DNA of 64,000 bases from contig LNAC01000003.1 of NCBI GenBank assembly GCA_002007465.1, positions 15,323,483-15,387,482 on the forward strand, given 5' to 3'. Origin of the DNA: Ailurus styani (Eukaryota > Chordata > Mammalia > Carnivora > Ailuridae). Positions 11,467-22,683 of this stretch are shown here, in pieces. The notes below the pieces were generated by a model. It worked only from the letters and a program-made list of their open reading frames with translations. It was not told where the DNA came from and made no database searches. The translations under genes were made by a program, and so were the position numbers. Each line of letters begins with the position of its first letter. The stretch's first letter is position 1.

Positions 11467-13687
11467 GCCAAGGAAGGGAATTTTAAGAGTGAGAGAATTA
11501 GTAAAAGACTATTATTACAGCCCTAACTAGCTCAAGTCCTCAGAAATCGAGAGTAATTTGATGTCTTTGCACATAGTCCAGGGAAGTAGGTATCATTTTT
11601 CTATAAACATACAAAGATTTTCTGATGGAAGGAGAATACCTTGCTTCAACAGAAGTAAAGTCACAAAAAAAAATCTCTAATTTTTAAACCAATTTATTTA
11701 AATTTAAGTTAGTTAACATATAGTGTAATATTGTCTTCAGTAGAATTTAGTGATTCAATCCTTACATACAACACCCAATGCTCATCACAAGTGCCCTCCA
11801 TAGTGCTCATCACCCAATTAGCCCATCTCCTCAACCTTGCTTCCAGCAACCCTCACTTTGTTCTCTGTAGTTAAGAGTATCTTACAGTTTTCCTCCCTCT
11901 CTGTTTTTATCTTACTTCATTTTTCCTTCTCTACCCCTATGTTCTTCCATTTTCTTTCTTAAATTCCATATATGAGTGAAATAAAATGATATCTGTCTTT
12001 CTCTGACTGATTTTGCTCAACATAATACATTCTAGTTCCATCTGCATTGTTGCAACTGGCAAAATTTCATTCTTTTTGATTGCTGAGTAAAATTCCTTTG
12101 TATATATGTATATAACTTCTTCTTTATCCGTTTATCAGTAGATGGACATTTGGACTCTTTCAATAACTTGCCTATTGTTGATAGTGCTTCTATAAACAGC
12201 AGCGTGCATGTGTCCCTTTGAATTAACATTTTTGTATCCTTTGGATAAATAACCAGTAGTCACAGCGTAGTTCTATTTTTAACTTTTTGAGAAAACTCCG
12301 TACTGTTTTCCAGAGTGACTGTACCAGTTTGCATTTCCACCAACAGCACAAAGGTTTCCTCTTTCTTTGCATCCTTGCCCTTATCTGTTGTTTCCTGAGT
12401 TGTTAATTTCAGCCATTCTGACCGGTGTGAGGCAGTATCCACTGTGACTTTGAATTGTATTTCCCTGATGATGAGTGATGTTGAGCATTTCTGTCAGCCA
12501 TTTGCATGTCTTCTTCGGAGAAATGTCTGTTCATGTCTTCTTCCTGTTTCTTAATTGGATTATTTATTTTTTGGGTGTTGAATTTAACAAATTCTTTATA
12601 GATTTTAGATACTAGCCCTTTAACTGAAGTCATTTGCAAATATCTTCTCCCATTCCGTCAGTTGTCTTTTGATTTTGTTGATTGTTTCCTTCACTGTGTA
12701 AAGGCTTTTTATCTTAATGAAGCCCTAATAGTTCATTTTTCTCTTGTTTCCCTTGCCTTCAGGGATGTGTCTAGTAAGAAATTTGCTGCAGCTGAGGTCA
12801 AAGGGGTTGCTCCCTGTTCTCCTCTAGGATTTTGATGGATTCCTGTCTCACATTTAGGCCTTTCATCCATTTTGAATCTATTTTTGTGTATAGTGTTGGG
12901 AAATGGTCCAGTTTCACTCTTCTGCATTTGACTGTCCAGTTTTCCCAACACTATTACTGAAAAGACTATCTTTTTTCCATTGGATATTCTTTTTACTTTG
13001 CCGAAGATAAGTCGATCATATAGTCGTAGGTCTATTTCTGGGTTTTCTGTTCTGTTCCATTGATGTATGTGTCTGTTTTTGCACCAGCACCATGCTGCCT
13101 TAATGATTACCACTTTGTAATATAGCATGAAGTCTGGGATAGTGATGCCTCCTGCTTTGCTTTTCTTTTTCAACATTACTTTTGCTATTCAGGGTCTTTT
13201 CTGGTTCCATACAAATTTTAGGATTGTTTGTTCTAGTTCTGTGAAAAATACTGGAGTTATTTTGATTGGGATTACATTCAATGTGTAGATTGCTTTGGGT
13301 AAAATAGACATTTTAACAATATTTGTTCTTTTAGTCCATGAGCATGGACTGTTTTTCCATTTCTTTGTGTCATCTTCAATTTCTTTCATCGGTGTTCTAT
13401 AGTTTTCAGAGTACAGAGCTTTTACCACTTTGGTTAGGTTTTTTCCTATGTATATATGGTTTTTGGTGCAACTGTAAATGGGATTGATTCCTTCATTTTC
13501 TGCTGCTTCATCATTGCTGTATAGAAATGGAACAGATTTCTGCACATATGTCCTGCAACTTTGCTGATTTCATCTATCAGTTCTAGCAATTTTTTGATGA
13601 AGACTTTGGATTTCTGCATAGAGTATTATGTCGTCTATGAAGAGTGAAAGTTTAACTTCTTCCTTGCAAATTTGGATGCCTTTTATT

Positions 13688-13689
<2 letters not shown>

Positions 13690-13720
<31 letters not shown>
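13690..13720. repeat. (GTT)n trinucleotide run within dead ORF2
   Basis: About ten GTT units. On the minus strand they read AAC and encode a run of asparagines, between '[11 protein letters not shown]' and '[20 protein letters not shown]'. The local frame is kept. Confidence 0.95.
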
Positions 13721-13721
<1 letters not shown>

Positions 13722-14430
13722 CTGAGGTTAGGACTTCCAGGACTATGTTCAACAGCAGTGGTGGGAGTGGACATCCCTGTCATGTTCCTGAACTTAGAGG
13801 AAAAGCTCTCAGTTATCACCTATTAAGGATGATATTAGCTGTAGGTCTTTTGTATGTGGCCTTTATGATGTTGAGGTATGTTCCTTCCATCCCTACTTTC
13901 TTGAGGGTTTTTATCAAGAAAGGATTCTGTATTTTGTCAAATAGTTTTTCTGCATCTATTGAGAAGATCATATGCTTCTTACCTTCTTTTTTATTAATGT
14001 GGTGTATCACACTGGTTGATTTGTGAACATTGAACCACCCATAGTCCAGGAATAAATTCCATTCAATCATGGAGAATAATTCTTTTAATGTACTGTTGGA
14101 TTTGATTCACTAGTATCTTGTTGAGAATTTTGCATCTATATTCATCAGAGATATTGGTCTGCAATTCTCCTTTTTAGTGGGGGTCTTTGCCTGGTTTTGG
14201 AATGAAGGTAATGCTGGTCTCACAGAATGAGTTTGGAAGCTTTCATTTCATTTCTATTTTTTAGAACAGCTTCAGAAGAATATGTATAAACTCTTTAAAT
14301 GTTTGGTAACATTCCTGTGGGAAGCTATTCAGCCCTGGGCTTTTGTTGGGAGATTTTTGATTACTAATTCAATTTCTTTACTGGTTACGGATATGTTCAA
14401 ATTTTCTATTTCTTTCTGTTTCAGTTTTGG

Positions 14431-14460
14431 TAGTTTATATGTTTCTAGTTTATATGTTTC
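14431..14460. repeat. 15-base tandem duplication
   Basis: 'tagtttatatgtttc' occurs twice back to back (14431-14445, 14446-14460) inside the dead ORF2, a local slippage event. Confidence 0.93.
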
Positions 14461-15390
14461 TAGGTATTTATCCATTTCTTCCAGATTGCCCAATTTATTG
14501 GTATATAATTGCTCATAATGTTCTCTTATAATTATTTATATTTCTGTGGTGTTGGTTGTGATCACTCCCCTTCATTTGTGATATATCTGGGTCCTTTCTC
14601 TTTATTTTATTTTTTTATAAGTCTGGCTAGGGGTTTATCAGTTTCATTAATTCTTTCAAGAAACCATCTCCTAGTTTTGTTGATCTTCTCTACTATATTT
14701 TTAAAATTTCTCTACCATTTATTTCAGCTCTAACCTTAATTATTTCCCTTTTTCTGCTGATTTTAGGCTTTACTTGTTCTTTTCCTGCTCCTTTAGATGT
14801 AACATTAGGTTTTATATTCAAGACTTTTCTTAGTTCCTTAGGAAGGCCTATATTGCCTTATACTTCCTTCTTTGGACCACATTTGTTGTGTCCCAAAGGT
14901 TTTGGACTGTCATGTTCTCATTTTCATTTTCTTCTTTTTATTATTTTATTTTATTATTTCTTTTCTATTATTTCATTATTTCTTTTTTAATTTCCTGGTT
15001 AACCCATTCATTTTTTTAGTAACATGTTTTTAACCTCTATGTATTTGTAGTCTTTCCAATTTTTTCCTTGTGGTTGACTTTGTTTCATAGTGTTGTGGTA
15101 TGAAAATATTCATGTATGATTTCAATCTTTTTGTAGTGATTGAAGCCTGATTTGTGACCCATTATGTGATCTATTCTGGTGAATGTTCCATGTACACTCA
15201 AAAAGAATGTGTATGCTGCTGCTTTAGGATGAAATATTTTAAATATATATGTTAAGTCCATCTGGACTAGTGGGTCATTCAAAGTCATTGTTGATCTTCT
15301 GCTTAGATGATCTGTCCATTGTTGTGAGTGGGGTATAAAAGTTCCCTACTATTATTGCATTATTATCAATGGTTTTCTTTAAGTTTGTTA

Positions 15391-15577
15391 TTTTTTTAAA
15401 GGTTTTTATTTATTTGACAGAGAGAAAGCACAAGTAGGCAGAGTGGCAGGCGGAGGGAGGGGGAGAAGCAGGCTTTCCACTGAGCAGGGAGCCTGATGTG
15501 GGGCTTGATCCCAGGACCCTGGGATCATGACCTGAGCTGAAGACAGTAGCTTAACCTACTGAGCCACCCAGGTACCC
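15391..15577 (-). mobile_element. Can-SINE, minus strand, in L1 ORF2
   Basis: Complete copy flanked by 'tttaagtttgtt' at 15378-15389 and 15578-15589 (12 of 12). It lies in the endonuclease part of the L1. Confidence 0.94.
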
Positions 15578-15886
15578 TTTAAGTTTGTTGTTAATTGATT
15601 TATATAATTGGGTGCTCCCAAAGTAAGGGCATAAATATTTATAATGGTTAGAACTTCTTGTCAGATAGATGCCTTTATTATGAGATGTAGTGTCCTTCTT
15701 CATCTCTTATTACACTCTTTGGTTTAAAATCTAGTTTATCTGATATAAGTATGGCTACTCCAGCTTTTCTTTAATGTCTAATAGCATAATAGATGGTTTT
15801 CCACCTCCTCATTTTTCAATCTGGTGGTCACTTTGGGTCTAAAATGAGTCTCTTATAAGCAGCATATGGATGGGTCTTTCTTCTTC

Positions 15887-15916
15887 TTTTTTTTAAAAGA
15901 TTCTATTTATTTATTT

Positions 15917-15963
<47 letters not shown>

Positions 15964-16111
15964 CAAGTAGGCAGAGAGGCAGGCAGAGAGAGGAGGAAGC
16001 AGGCTCCCTGCTGAGCAGAGAGCCAGATGCAGGGCTTGATCCCAGGACCCTGAGATCACGACCTGAGCCGAAGGCAGAGGCTTTAACCTACTGAGCCACC
16101 CAGGCGCCCAA
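15887..16111 (-). mobile_element. Can-SINE, minus strand, with long (GA)n zone
   Basis: Mustelid-like subtype with an expanded GA run (15920-15960, about 20 units). Flanks 'gggtctttcttctt' (15872) and 'gggtcttttttctt' (16112) are a near-perfect target duplication. Confidence 0.94.
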
Positions 16112-16330
16112 GGGTCTTTTTTCTTTTATTCATTCTGATACCTTATGTCTTTTGATTGGAGCATTTATTCCATTTACACTCAGAGTAATTATTGGTAGAT
16201 ATGACTTTAATGCCATTATATTTCCTGAAAAGTTGCTCTTCCTGTAGATTGTCTCTGTTCCTTTCTAGTCTTTGTTGCTTTTGGTCTTTTTTTCTTCACA
16301 CTCAAAGGGCCCTCTTTTTTTTTAACATGG

Positions 16331-16689
16331 TAATTCGTGAACATTTCATAGATTGTCTCCTTTCGCTAAGTATATACAGAGCTTTGGAAAGAACACACAG
16401 AGAGCAGGTAGAGGAGAGGGAATATCTATAGTGTCTATTAGAGTAACTGAACTGATCCTGGCAATAGATAGGATGGTTACAGCTCGACAGCCCTCATGGC
16501 ATTGTCATGATATCTTTGTGGATAAGATGCAGAAACACACCAGATGCTAGTAAAGGACTGTAGATTGAAAGACAGGTGATTGCTGATTAATACATCATTG
16601 TCTACTAAGATAAGGTCTTGAACAATATGTTTCAGAGCTCCGTTCTTTTAAAAATGTCCCATTCAACAGTTCTATCAATGGTTTTTTTG
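16331..16689. other. Unique interval
   Basis: No recognisable repeat. The overlapping plus-strand frames at 16192-16550 are partly inside the L1 and share no coding features. Confidence 0.5.
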
Positions 16690-17160
16690 AACACACAGAA
16701 GTCATTTGTGGATGACACAAATCTAGATTGGTAGTTAATACATTATATGCCAAATTTAGATTCTAAAGATCTTGACAAGTGTGAAGAACAGGCTGAATCA
16801 AACAAGAAGAAACTTGATAATATAGAACTCCACACTTAGTCTGAAACACATTGAAAAGTAAAATAAAACAACAAATCTCAGTTATAATGAAATTAAAATC
16901 AATGAACTATGACATTTTATGTAAAACACTGATTTTGAGGACCTGGTTAACTCTAAGATTGTTACAAATTAATATGACCTATAACAACCACAAATAAATT
17001 TAGGATGCATTGATGGAGACATAGCGTACAGAAGAAGGCTAGGCTATATTATGTTCACCATTAATGAATTTGGAGTGCATTCTTGGAAATAGGGTGCATA
17101 GAATTAAAATGAACTCACTCTCTTTTACTTTGTGTCCAGTTATTTGAACCGCATTTTAAG
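16690..17160 (+). pseudogene. Broken reverse transcriptase remnant of a non-L1 retroelement
   Basis: In the plus strand, 'tttgtggatgacacaaatct' (16706-16725) reads F-V-D-D-T-N-L, like the Y/F-A-D-D catalytic box of reverse transcriptases. About 60 bases later 'DSKDLDKCEEQAESNKKKLD' can be read (16761-16820), resembling the 'DL..LE.WA..NKMKFN..KC' segment that follows that box in CR1/RTE-like and other non-LTR elements. A later stretch, 'ttatttgaaccgcattttaa' near 17143, matches the downstream region of the same kind of element as I remember it. Frames are broken. Family name not assigned. Confidence 0.5.
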
Positions 17161-17521
17161 GGAATTACAAAAATAGTAAGGAATACTTATGATGATGCAA
17201 AAAAATAATATATGGAATACCCCAGTGAAATAGATTTTGAAGCACATGTTAATTGTTATGTATGGGAGAAGTGGCAAGTATCAGGCTTGAGGGATTAGTG
17301 AGCAGGACATAGTCAATGACTCACTGGGGCCCAAATATAATATGATGCCAGGAGGAAACACTGTGTATTTAAAATCCATGCCCATCAAATGACAACTTTG
17401 CTCAAGAAATGTCTTTTAGTCACAGATGTTATCAGTTGAGACTAGACTGCCCAGAGGGAACAACATAATTAAAGTGACAATAGGTGAGTTGCTGCAGGGA
17501 AGCCAGGAATTATCAATAACA

Positions 17522-17621
17522 TACCTTAAATGTCAGAAATAATTTTTCTGACAATTTCCAACTGTGGTAGATTACATATTGTTCCCAATTATCAGAAAAA
17601 TCATCTCTGACATTTAAGGTA
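17522..17621. repeat. Foldback: 30-base inverted repeat, 40-base loop
   Basis: Left arm 17522-17551 begins 'taccttaaatgtcag' and right arm 17592-17621 ends 'ctgacatttaaggta'. The arms pair at 28 of 30 positions, with mismatches only in the middle. A further four of five bases pair inward. RNA or single-stranded DNA from here would form a strong hairpin. It covers the edge of the LTR-like repeat at 17555-17995. Confidence 0.95.
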
Positions 17622-17995
17622 CATCTCTCCCAGGGAGGCACTGCAGTCACATGGCAGCCAGTTGAGATATATAATCCTCCTTTAGGGAGAGCTACACAAT
17701 TTGTAGTGTTTCCCTGTGAGAAGAGTGTCCTTTTCTTGGGCTTGGCCATGTGACTTGCTTTTGTCAATAGAGTATGAGCAGAAGTGATATGAAATACTGG
17801 GAAGAAGTTTTAAGGGCTATTAGGAGGTTCAGCCACTTCATTTTTCCTTTTTCCATGAGAACAAAATAGGAACTGTACACAAGCTGGGACTGCAGGAAAT
17901 AGAACATAACCGAAGACTTGTTACACATGCCCAGCTAAAGTACAACGTGAGGAATAAACAAGCCTTTGTTTTGTTAGGCTACTAAAATTTGGAGA
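17555..17995 (+). mobile_element. Ancient LTR-like repeat (MaLR/MLT1-like, tentative)
   Basis: Contains 'ggcttggccatgtgacttgc', 'gagcagaagtgatatgaaat' and a closing 'aataaacaagcctttgtttt', followed by 'ttggagattgttactg'. I remember this word order from a mammal-wide LTR-type repeat whose polyadenylation region precedes a 'gtttaagccactgagattt'-like end. It has no partner LTR nearby, so it would be a solo LTR. The class is tentative. Confidence 0.5.
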
Positions 17996-18654
17996 TTGTT
18001 ACTGAAAACTTCCCTGGAAAAATCTGACTGATGAAAAAGTTCAGAACCCATGGAAAATATCTGTGATAGGGTACTGAAATTAGGCTCTTGGAAAGGCCAC
18101 ATAAAACTTCCATGGTGCTACTTGGCTGGTTAAGAGGCTTCCCACACAATAGCCTTGTTAAGAGAAGGCCTGGGGGAGACAGATAACTACCTACACCAGC
18201 CAAAAAGGGTTTGCAAGTATTTACTTGTCTCCAGAAAGAAGAGGCAGAACAAATATAAAAGACCTGCTTTCAACTTAATAAGAAACTAGTGATTAGAAAT
18301 TTTTCAGAGTAGTAAGTGTTCCTTCTAAGGATGGAAGCTATGTGGAGATGGAGTGATTGCTTTTCTGGGATATTGGGGAGAAAGCACTGGGCTAAGTGAT
18401 TCGATACAATTCCACAGGATAATACAATAAATAACTAACACTCCCCCTTGTTTTTTTGAAAGGGCCCAAAAAACTTGTCTAAATAAAATGGAAAAGATGG
18501 TTAAATTGATTTTTGATGTATCTCCTTTCTCAGTTTCTTTTCCTGTTTTCAGTTAACTAGGAAACTAAATACCAGGGGTTTTTTTCCAGTGGTTCTTTCT
18601 CTACCTTAAATAACATTTAAACACATCATCAAGGTAATGGGAACCTTGTAGTCG
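17996..18654. other. Unique interval
   Basis: No repeat or exon recognised. The minus-strand frame at 17982-18203 (73 codons) shows no domain. Confidence 0.5.
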
Positions 18655-18880
18655 AATATCAAATAATTGACCTAAGCTTGGTTCTGCTTTACATATATAC
18701 TTATATGCCAGGACAGGCCATTTTAATCTCTTTAATCTTTGCTTATTTATATTAACTAGGTATAATAATACTTTCCCTGCCTACTTCATAGTAATGAAAC
18801 AAATGTATAGGTAAAGCCTTTTGTAAATAGTTCAGGAGTATGCAAATATAGACAGTTATTATTATTTTAATCTTCATTTT
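18655..18880 (+). mobile_element. MIR, plus strand
   Basis: 'aggtataataatactttccc' followed by 'tgcctacttcatagtaatga' matches the MIR core and 3' part ('ggataataatagtacctacc', then 'tcatagggttgtt'). It continues to 'aaagccttttgtaaatagtt' and a 'ttattattatttt' end. Confidence 0.7.
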
Positions 18881-19789
18881 CATCATCCCTCAATAGATAA
18901 TAAACTCTAAAAAAAGGTTTCATCCCAATAAAACTGTTAAATAGAAATGATTACTTAATGTGGAAGTAAAAATGGAGACTTTTTTTTCAATAAAGAGGAG
19001 ATCCTTACCAGAATCTGTCAAACTATAGTACTTAGGTAGCAGCATTTTTTTCCTATCTGTAAGATTTCCTTAAGGGAGAAGCAAATTTGTTATTGAAACT
19101 AAGCAATGAGGGCTTGTTTAAAATGTTATTTCTTATAATTCACTATTTGATGACATAAAAGACTTAATGCATGTTCTGTACTCATTTATGTATACTCAGG
19201 GTCACCGTTCTCATTAATGACTTATGATTAAAAATTGAAGGATCAGAGTGAACTGACCCAACAACACAAAATCTGATGACAACACACAAAGTAGAAAAAT
19301 GAAAACTGCAAGGAAATTTGGAAGAGAAGATTGGAAATAGGTATTGTACAAATGCAATTTCATACTAACCAAAAGTTACTAGAAGTAATTCAAAGACATG
19401 CATATGAAGAAAGTTGATGCTAGACATAATGTACTGTTTGTGCTGTCCACCTCATTTTGTGCTGCTATCCAACTTCCTAAAATTGTCATCTCACAATCTG
19501 TAGATGCCATATACCCTAATTCTATCCTGGTATATGTTTGCAAGCTACAGTCATCTTTTTCTTAGCTTTTATCCTTACTTCCATACTCACAGACTCACAG
19601 ACAAGCTGTGAAATTGCCTTGTCTTCTTCATCACATGCCTTGTTCCCGCAATATTTATTTCAAGGAAATACTCAAGTTACCCACTAATATGTAACTGGTA
19701 AGTAGGGGTTATGGCATTGTGAAATAGGCCATTTGTGGTTGAATGTAAGGTAAAATTTCAGACAGTATGATAAAGTGAAATGAGTTATT
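18881..19789. other. Unique AT-rich interval
   Basis: Nothing recognised. No open frame longer than about 60 codons, no simple-sequence runs. Confidence 0.5.
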
Positions 19790-19804
19790 AAGAATAGTTA
19801 ATAT

Positions 19805-20154
19805 GGGCGCCTGGGTGGCTCAGCGGTTTAAAGCCTCTGCCTTCGGCTCAGGTCATGATCTCAGGGTCCTGGGATCGAGGCCCACATCGGGCTCTCTGCT
19901 CGGCAGGGAGCCTGCTTCCTCCTCTCTCTCTGCCTGCCTCTCTGCCTACTTGTGATCTCTCTCTCTCTGTCAAATAAATAAATAAAAAAATCTTTAAAAN
20001 NNNNNNNNNNNNNNNNNNNNNNNNNNNNNNNNNNNNNNNNNNNNNNNNNNNNNNNNNNNNNNNNNNNNNNNNNNNNNNNNNNNNNNNNNNNNNNNNNNNN
20101 NNNNNNNNNNNNNNNNNNNNNNNNNNNNNNAAAAAAAAAAAAAAAAAAAAAAAA
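19805..20154 (+). mobile_element. Young Can-SINE, plus strand, 15-base duplication, gap in tail
   Basis: Close to what I take as the mustelid-type consensus: 'gggcgcctgggtggctcagc', 'tttaaagcctctgccttcgg', 'tctgcctacttgtgatctct'. The target 'aagaatagttaatat' is duplicated perfectly at 19790-19804 and 20155-20169. The A-rich tail is broken by a 131-base N run and resumes as A26, so the tail is unusually long or was not assembled. Confidence 0.96.
20000..20130. other. Assembly gap, 131 N
   Basis: N run lying exactly within the A-rich tail of the SINE, flanked by 'tctttaaaa' and a run of 26 A. Confidence 0.99.
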
Positions 20155-20330
20155 AAGAATAGTTAATATATACAGTATCTGAGACCAAGTAAGTCTTTCA
20201 AATATTCATTTAGATCAAATTATAAAATTAGTGTAATTTAGAGAATTATCTGGATATTTGATTTCAGCAATCAGATCAATCCTTAAAAAGGGGTAAAGAT
20301 TAGGCAGTACAGTTAGAAAAGGTTTTTTAA

Positions 20331-20529
20331 AGGGTGCCTGGTGCCCTTTAAAGGGCTCAGTTGTTTGAACATCTGGCTCTTAGTTTTGGCTCAAGTCATG
20401 ATCTCAGGATCCTGGGTGAGCCCTGCTTTGGGCTCTGCACTCAGTGGGGAGTCTGCTTGAAGATTTTCTGCCTCTGTCCCTCACCCCACTCATGCTCTCT
20501 CTTTCAAATAAATTTAGAAAAAAAAAAAG
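20331..20529 (+). mobile_element. Older Can-SINE with disturbed head, plus strand
   Basis: 'ggctcaagtcatgatctcag' and 'ctctctttcaaataaattta' identify it. In the head, the usual 'cctgggtggctcag' reads 'cctgg', then 'tgccctttaaag', then 'ggctcag': a 12-base insertion that is close to the reverse complement of the immediately upstream 'tttaaagggtgcc'. Confidence 0.87.
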
Positions 20530-22683
20530 AATATGCTCTTTCAATTTGTTCCCTTTTTTCCTTTTGGCACTTTATATATGGGAGATAAATTTTCACTGGT
20601 ATTGTTATTCTGTAACTCATGTAGTTCTTTTTGATAGTTTCTAAGTGCCATCTATTTTCATGTACAAAGTTAGCAGAAGTAGATGAATTTTTGGTTTGGG
20701 ATGGAATATATACTTTTCATGGGCAATATACCCTTTGAAGACAGGAGTGTTTGATAAGTTCACTTCAAGAGAGATTTTTGTTAATGCATGCTGTTTTCTC
20801 TTTGTGATGTGTTTAAGATCCTGAAAATTCATTCGTGTTGTGATAGGAGGAAATATAAGTTTAAAAATAGTTAATAGTTTTATTTGTGTTCTTCCTATTT
20901 ACTGTATATTGTCAAAATGGATGTGAGGTAGTGTAATAAATGTAACCAATTTCTTGAAGCTAATAACTAATCCTGAGTGAATCTGAACTGATGGTATAGT
21001 CCATTAAGTTTCAAACTATGGTTATAATTTTCTTTAACAGACCTAACCTAGATACAGGATATATTTTTTCATTATCATAAACCCGAAGAGCAGACTGAAA
21101 GTAGAAAGTTATATAGGTTTGCGTGGTTCTCACAAAGGCTCTTGTTAAAAGGCCAGAAGTAGTGGATTAGAAAATCTAAACCTGCTTTATGGTTCTGATA
21201 TCCTCCTTGACTATAAAATATGTAGGACTTTCAAGCATGAGACACTTATGGAAATAAGTCAGGAAGGAACCAGGGCTCAACAACAGTACAAACAACAGAA
21301 AATAAATGGTCTTTAAAGACTTAATAAATGCACATGTCGCTGTCACTAACTGGATTGTGTGAAACAGAACAGAAGGTACCCCTACTAGAGTAAAATATTT
21401 GGCTTTAATACCAAAGCACAAAAAAAGCACATCTCTAGTGTTAGCAATACCTTACGCTTTACTATTAAAAACATATTTGGATTGTAGCCACATTTAAAAG
21501 AGAAAACCAATATAAGTCAAGTGCCCTTTCTTTTCTGGTGCACAGCTTATAGAAATATGTTTATTTTGCATCCCTGTATTTGCATACATACCACTCTCCT
21601 TGTTTCTTTGATAAAAGTTTTATGGGCAATAAATTATAAATCATGCTTATGTATAATTTATCCCTTTAAATACATATTTTATTTTTTAGCTTTTTAAATG
21701 AAAACCGTCTTTAGCTTTGTATTTTTAAGAAATTCCAATTCAATACTTTAAGAAATTCATGAATAAGGCATGTTTCAACCTTAATTTGCATTTTTATAGT
21801 GTCTGCTGTAGAACAGTATAGATTTTGCTTTCTGAGTGTACTCTTTCAAGCAGACACGATTCCCTTAAGAATAAGCCTTGAGAAAATTCACTTGCCCTTC
21901 ATAAAACATACATTTCATTATCTCCCTATAAATTGGACACTTCCCTAACACGGGTGTGCATTTGTGTCTACTCCCTGAATATTGTAATATCCTCTAGTTC
22001 ACATACACAGACTAATACAAACAGAAAATGACCATTTTATTGTGTTGAACTGAATGGCAAGTGACCTGACATGAATCCAAAATGCATTCTACCTTCAAGG
22101 AGATAATCTTGAAATTGTACAATCCTTTAAGTAAGAAAATCATGTGGGAGAAATTAATTTTCCTGAGCTATAACCACATTTTAGACTTGGTTTAATATGC
22201 TAATACATTGGTTAAAATAGCTAATATATTCTATGAGTTTAGAATATATTTAGAATACTGAACCAAAGAACTTTTGTTGATAAACTACAAGGGAAGAGAC
22301 CTCATACTGTTAGAAAAGGAAACTAAGGACTATAGTGATACCAATAGCATAGATAACATTCTCTTTTCTCTCTCTTCCCTCTATACAAGCCTATTTCTTA
22401 GCAATCACTGGTGTTCGTGAAGCTTTTGTTTTATAATTAGGAGAGGATAGGCATTTTCCTTTCAGCCAGGGCTTTGAGTAAGGAGGAAAATTTAGGTATC
22501 ATCTGGGGTCACCATCCTATTATACAAGAACAAAGATTAGGAAACTCTAACAACCTCCTTTCTTTCACTTGTACTCTTTTCTAATGTCAGAATGCCCTAT
22601 AGTCATCATCATCTTGTAATAATCTTGTCATTTCTCTCATTCTTACTCAAAGAATTCTATAATTGTTTCTGTTCTTGTTTTTC
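20530..22683. other. Unique AT-rich interval
   Basis: More than 2 kb in which I recognise no repeat family. The minus-strand frames at 20641-20832 and 21176-21430 (84 codons) lack any motif, and codon usage looks random. Confidence 0.5.

Larger units (their letters stand above)
12050..16215 (-). pseudogene. Dead L1 ORF2 (endonuclease-reverse transcriptase)
   Basis: ORF2 protein nicks target DNA and reverse-transcribes L1 RNA; here only fragments remain. Minus-strand frame 13189-13545 holds the palm-thumb stretch with '[19 protein letters not shown]', '[15 protein letters not shown]' and '[19 protein letters not shown]'. Frame 12733-13176 continues it with 'SKAGGITIPDFMLYYKVVI' and 'NRHIHQWNRTENPEID'. 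Frame 13570-13752 holds the catalytic box as '[11 protein letters not shown]'; active L1 usually has F-A-D-D here. Frame 13816-14070 has '[20 protein letters not shown]', the segment before the palm. Adjacent fragments are in different phases, so the gene is frameshifted repeatedly. A trinucleotide expansion at 13690-13720 adds an asparagine run. Confidence 0.88.
11685..16330 (-). mobile_element. Carnivore LINE-1, 3' end through the whole ORF2, minus strand
   Basis: On the plus strand the text starts with the 3' untranslated region ('aaatttaagttagttaacat', 'caacacccaatgctcatcac') and passes through ORF2 from C terminus to N terminus. It ends upstream of the ORF2 start ('gattgtctctgttcctttct', about 16240-16265). 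It has therefore kept about 4.2 kb of L1 once two inserted SINEs (15391-15577, 15889-16111) are removed, but has lost ORF1 and the promoter. Divergence, indels and stops throughout make it inactive. It is the best preserved L1 in the window. Confidence 0.88.

Noticed and set aside
12733..13545. Two minus-strand frames of 147 and 118 codons resembling a reverse transcriptase gene
   Set aside because: They are fragments of a frameshifted carnivore L1 ORF2, not a host or viral gene.
13628..14026. Plus-strand 132-codon frame with a leucine run, as a membrane protein
   Set aside because: It is the antisense of L1 ORF2; the leucines come from the GTT trinucleotide run.
19805..19990. tRNA-like A and B boxes in the SINE heads as tRNA genes
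   Set aside because: The heads lack a complete cloverleaf and are followed by pyrimidine and AAAT tails; they are SINE promoters.
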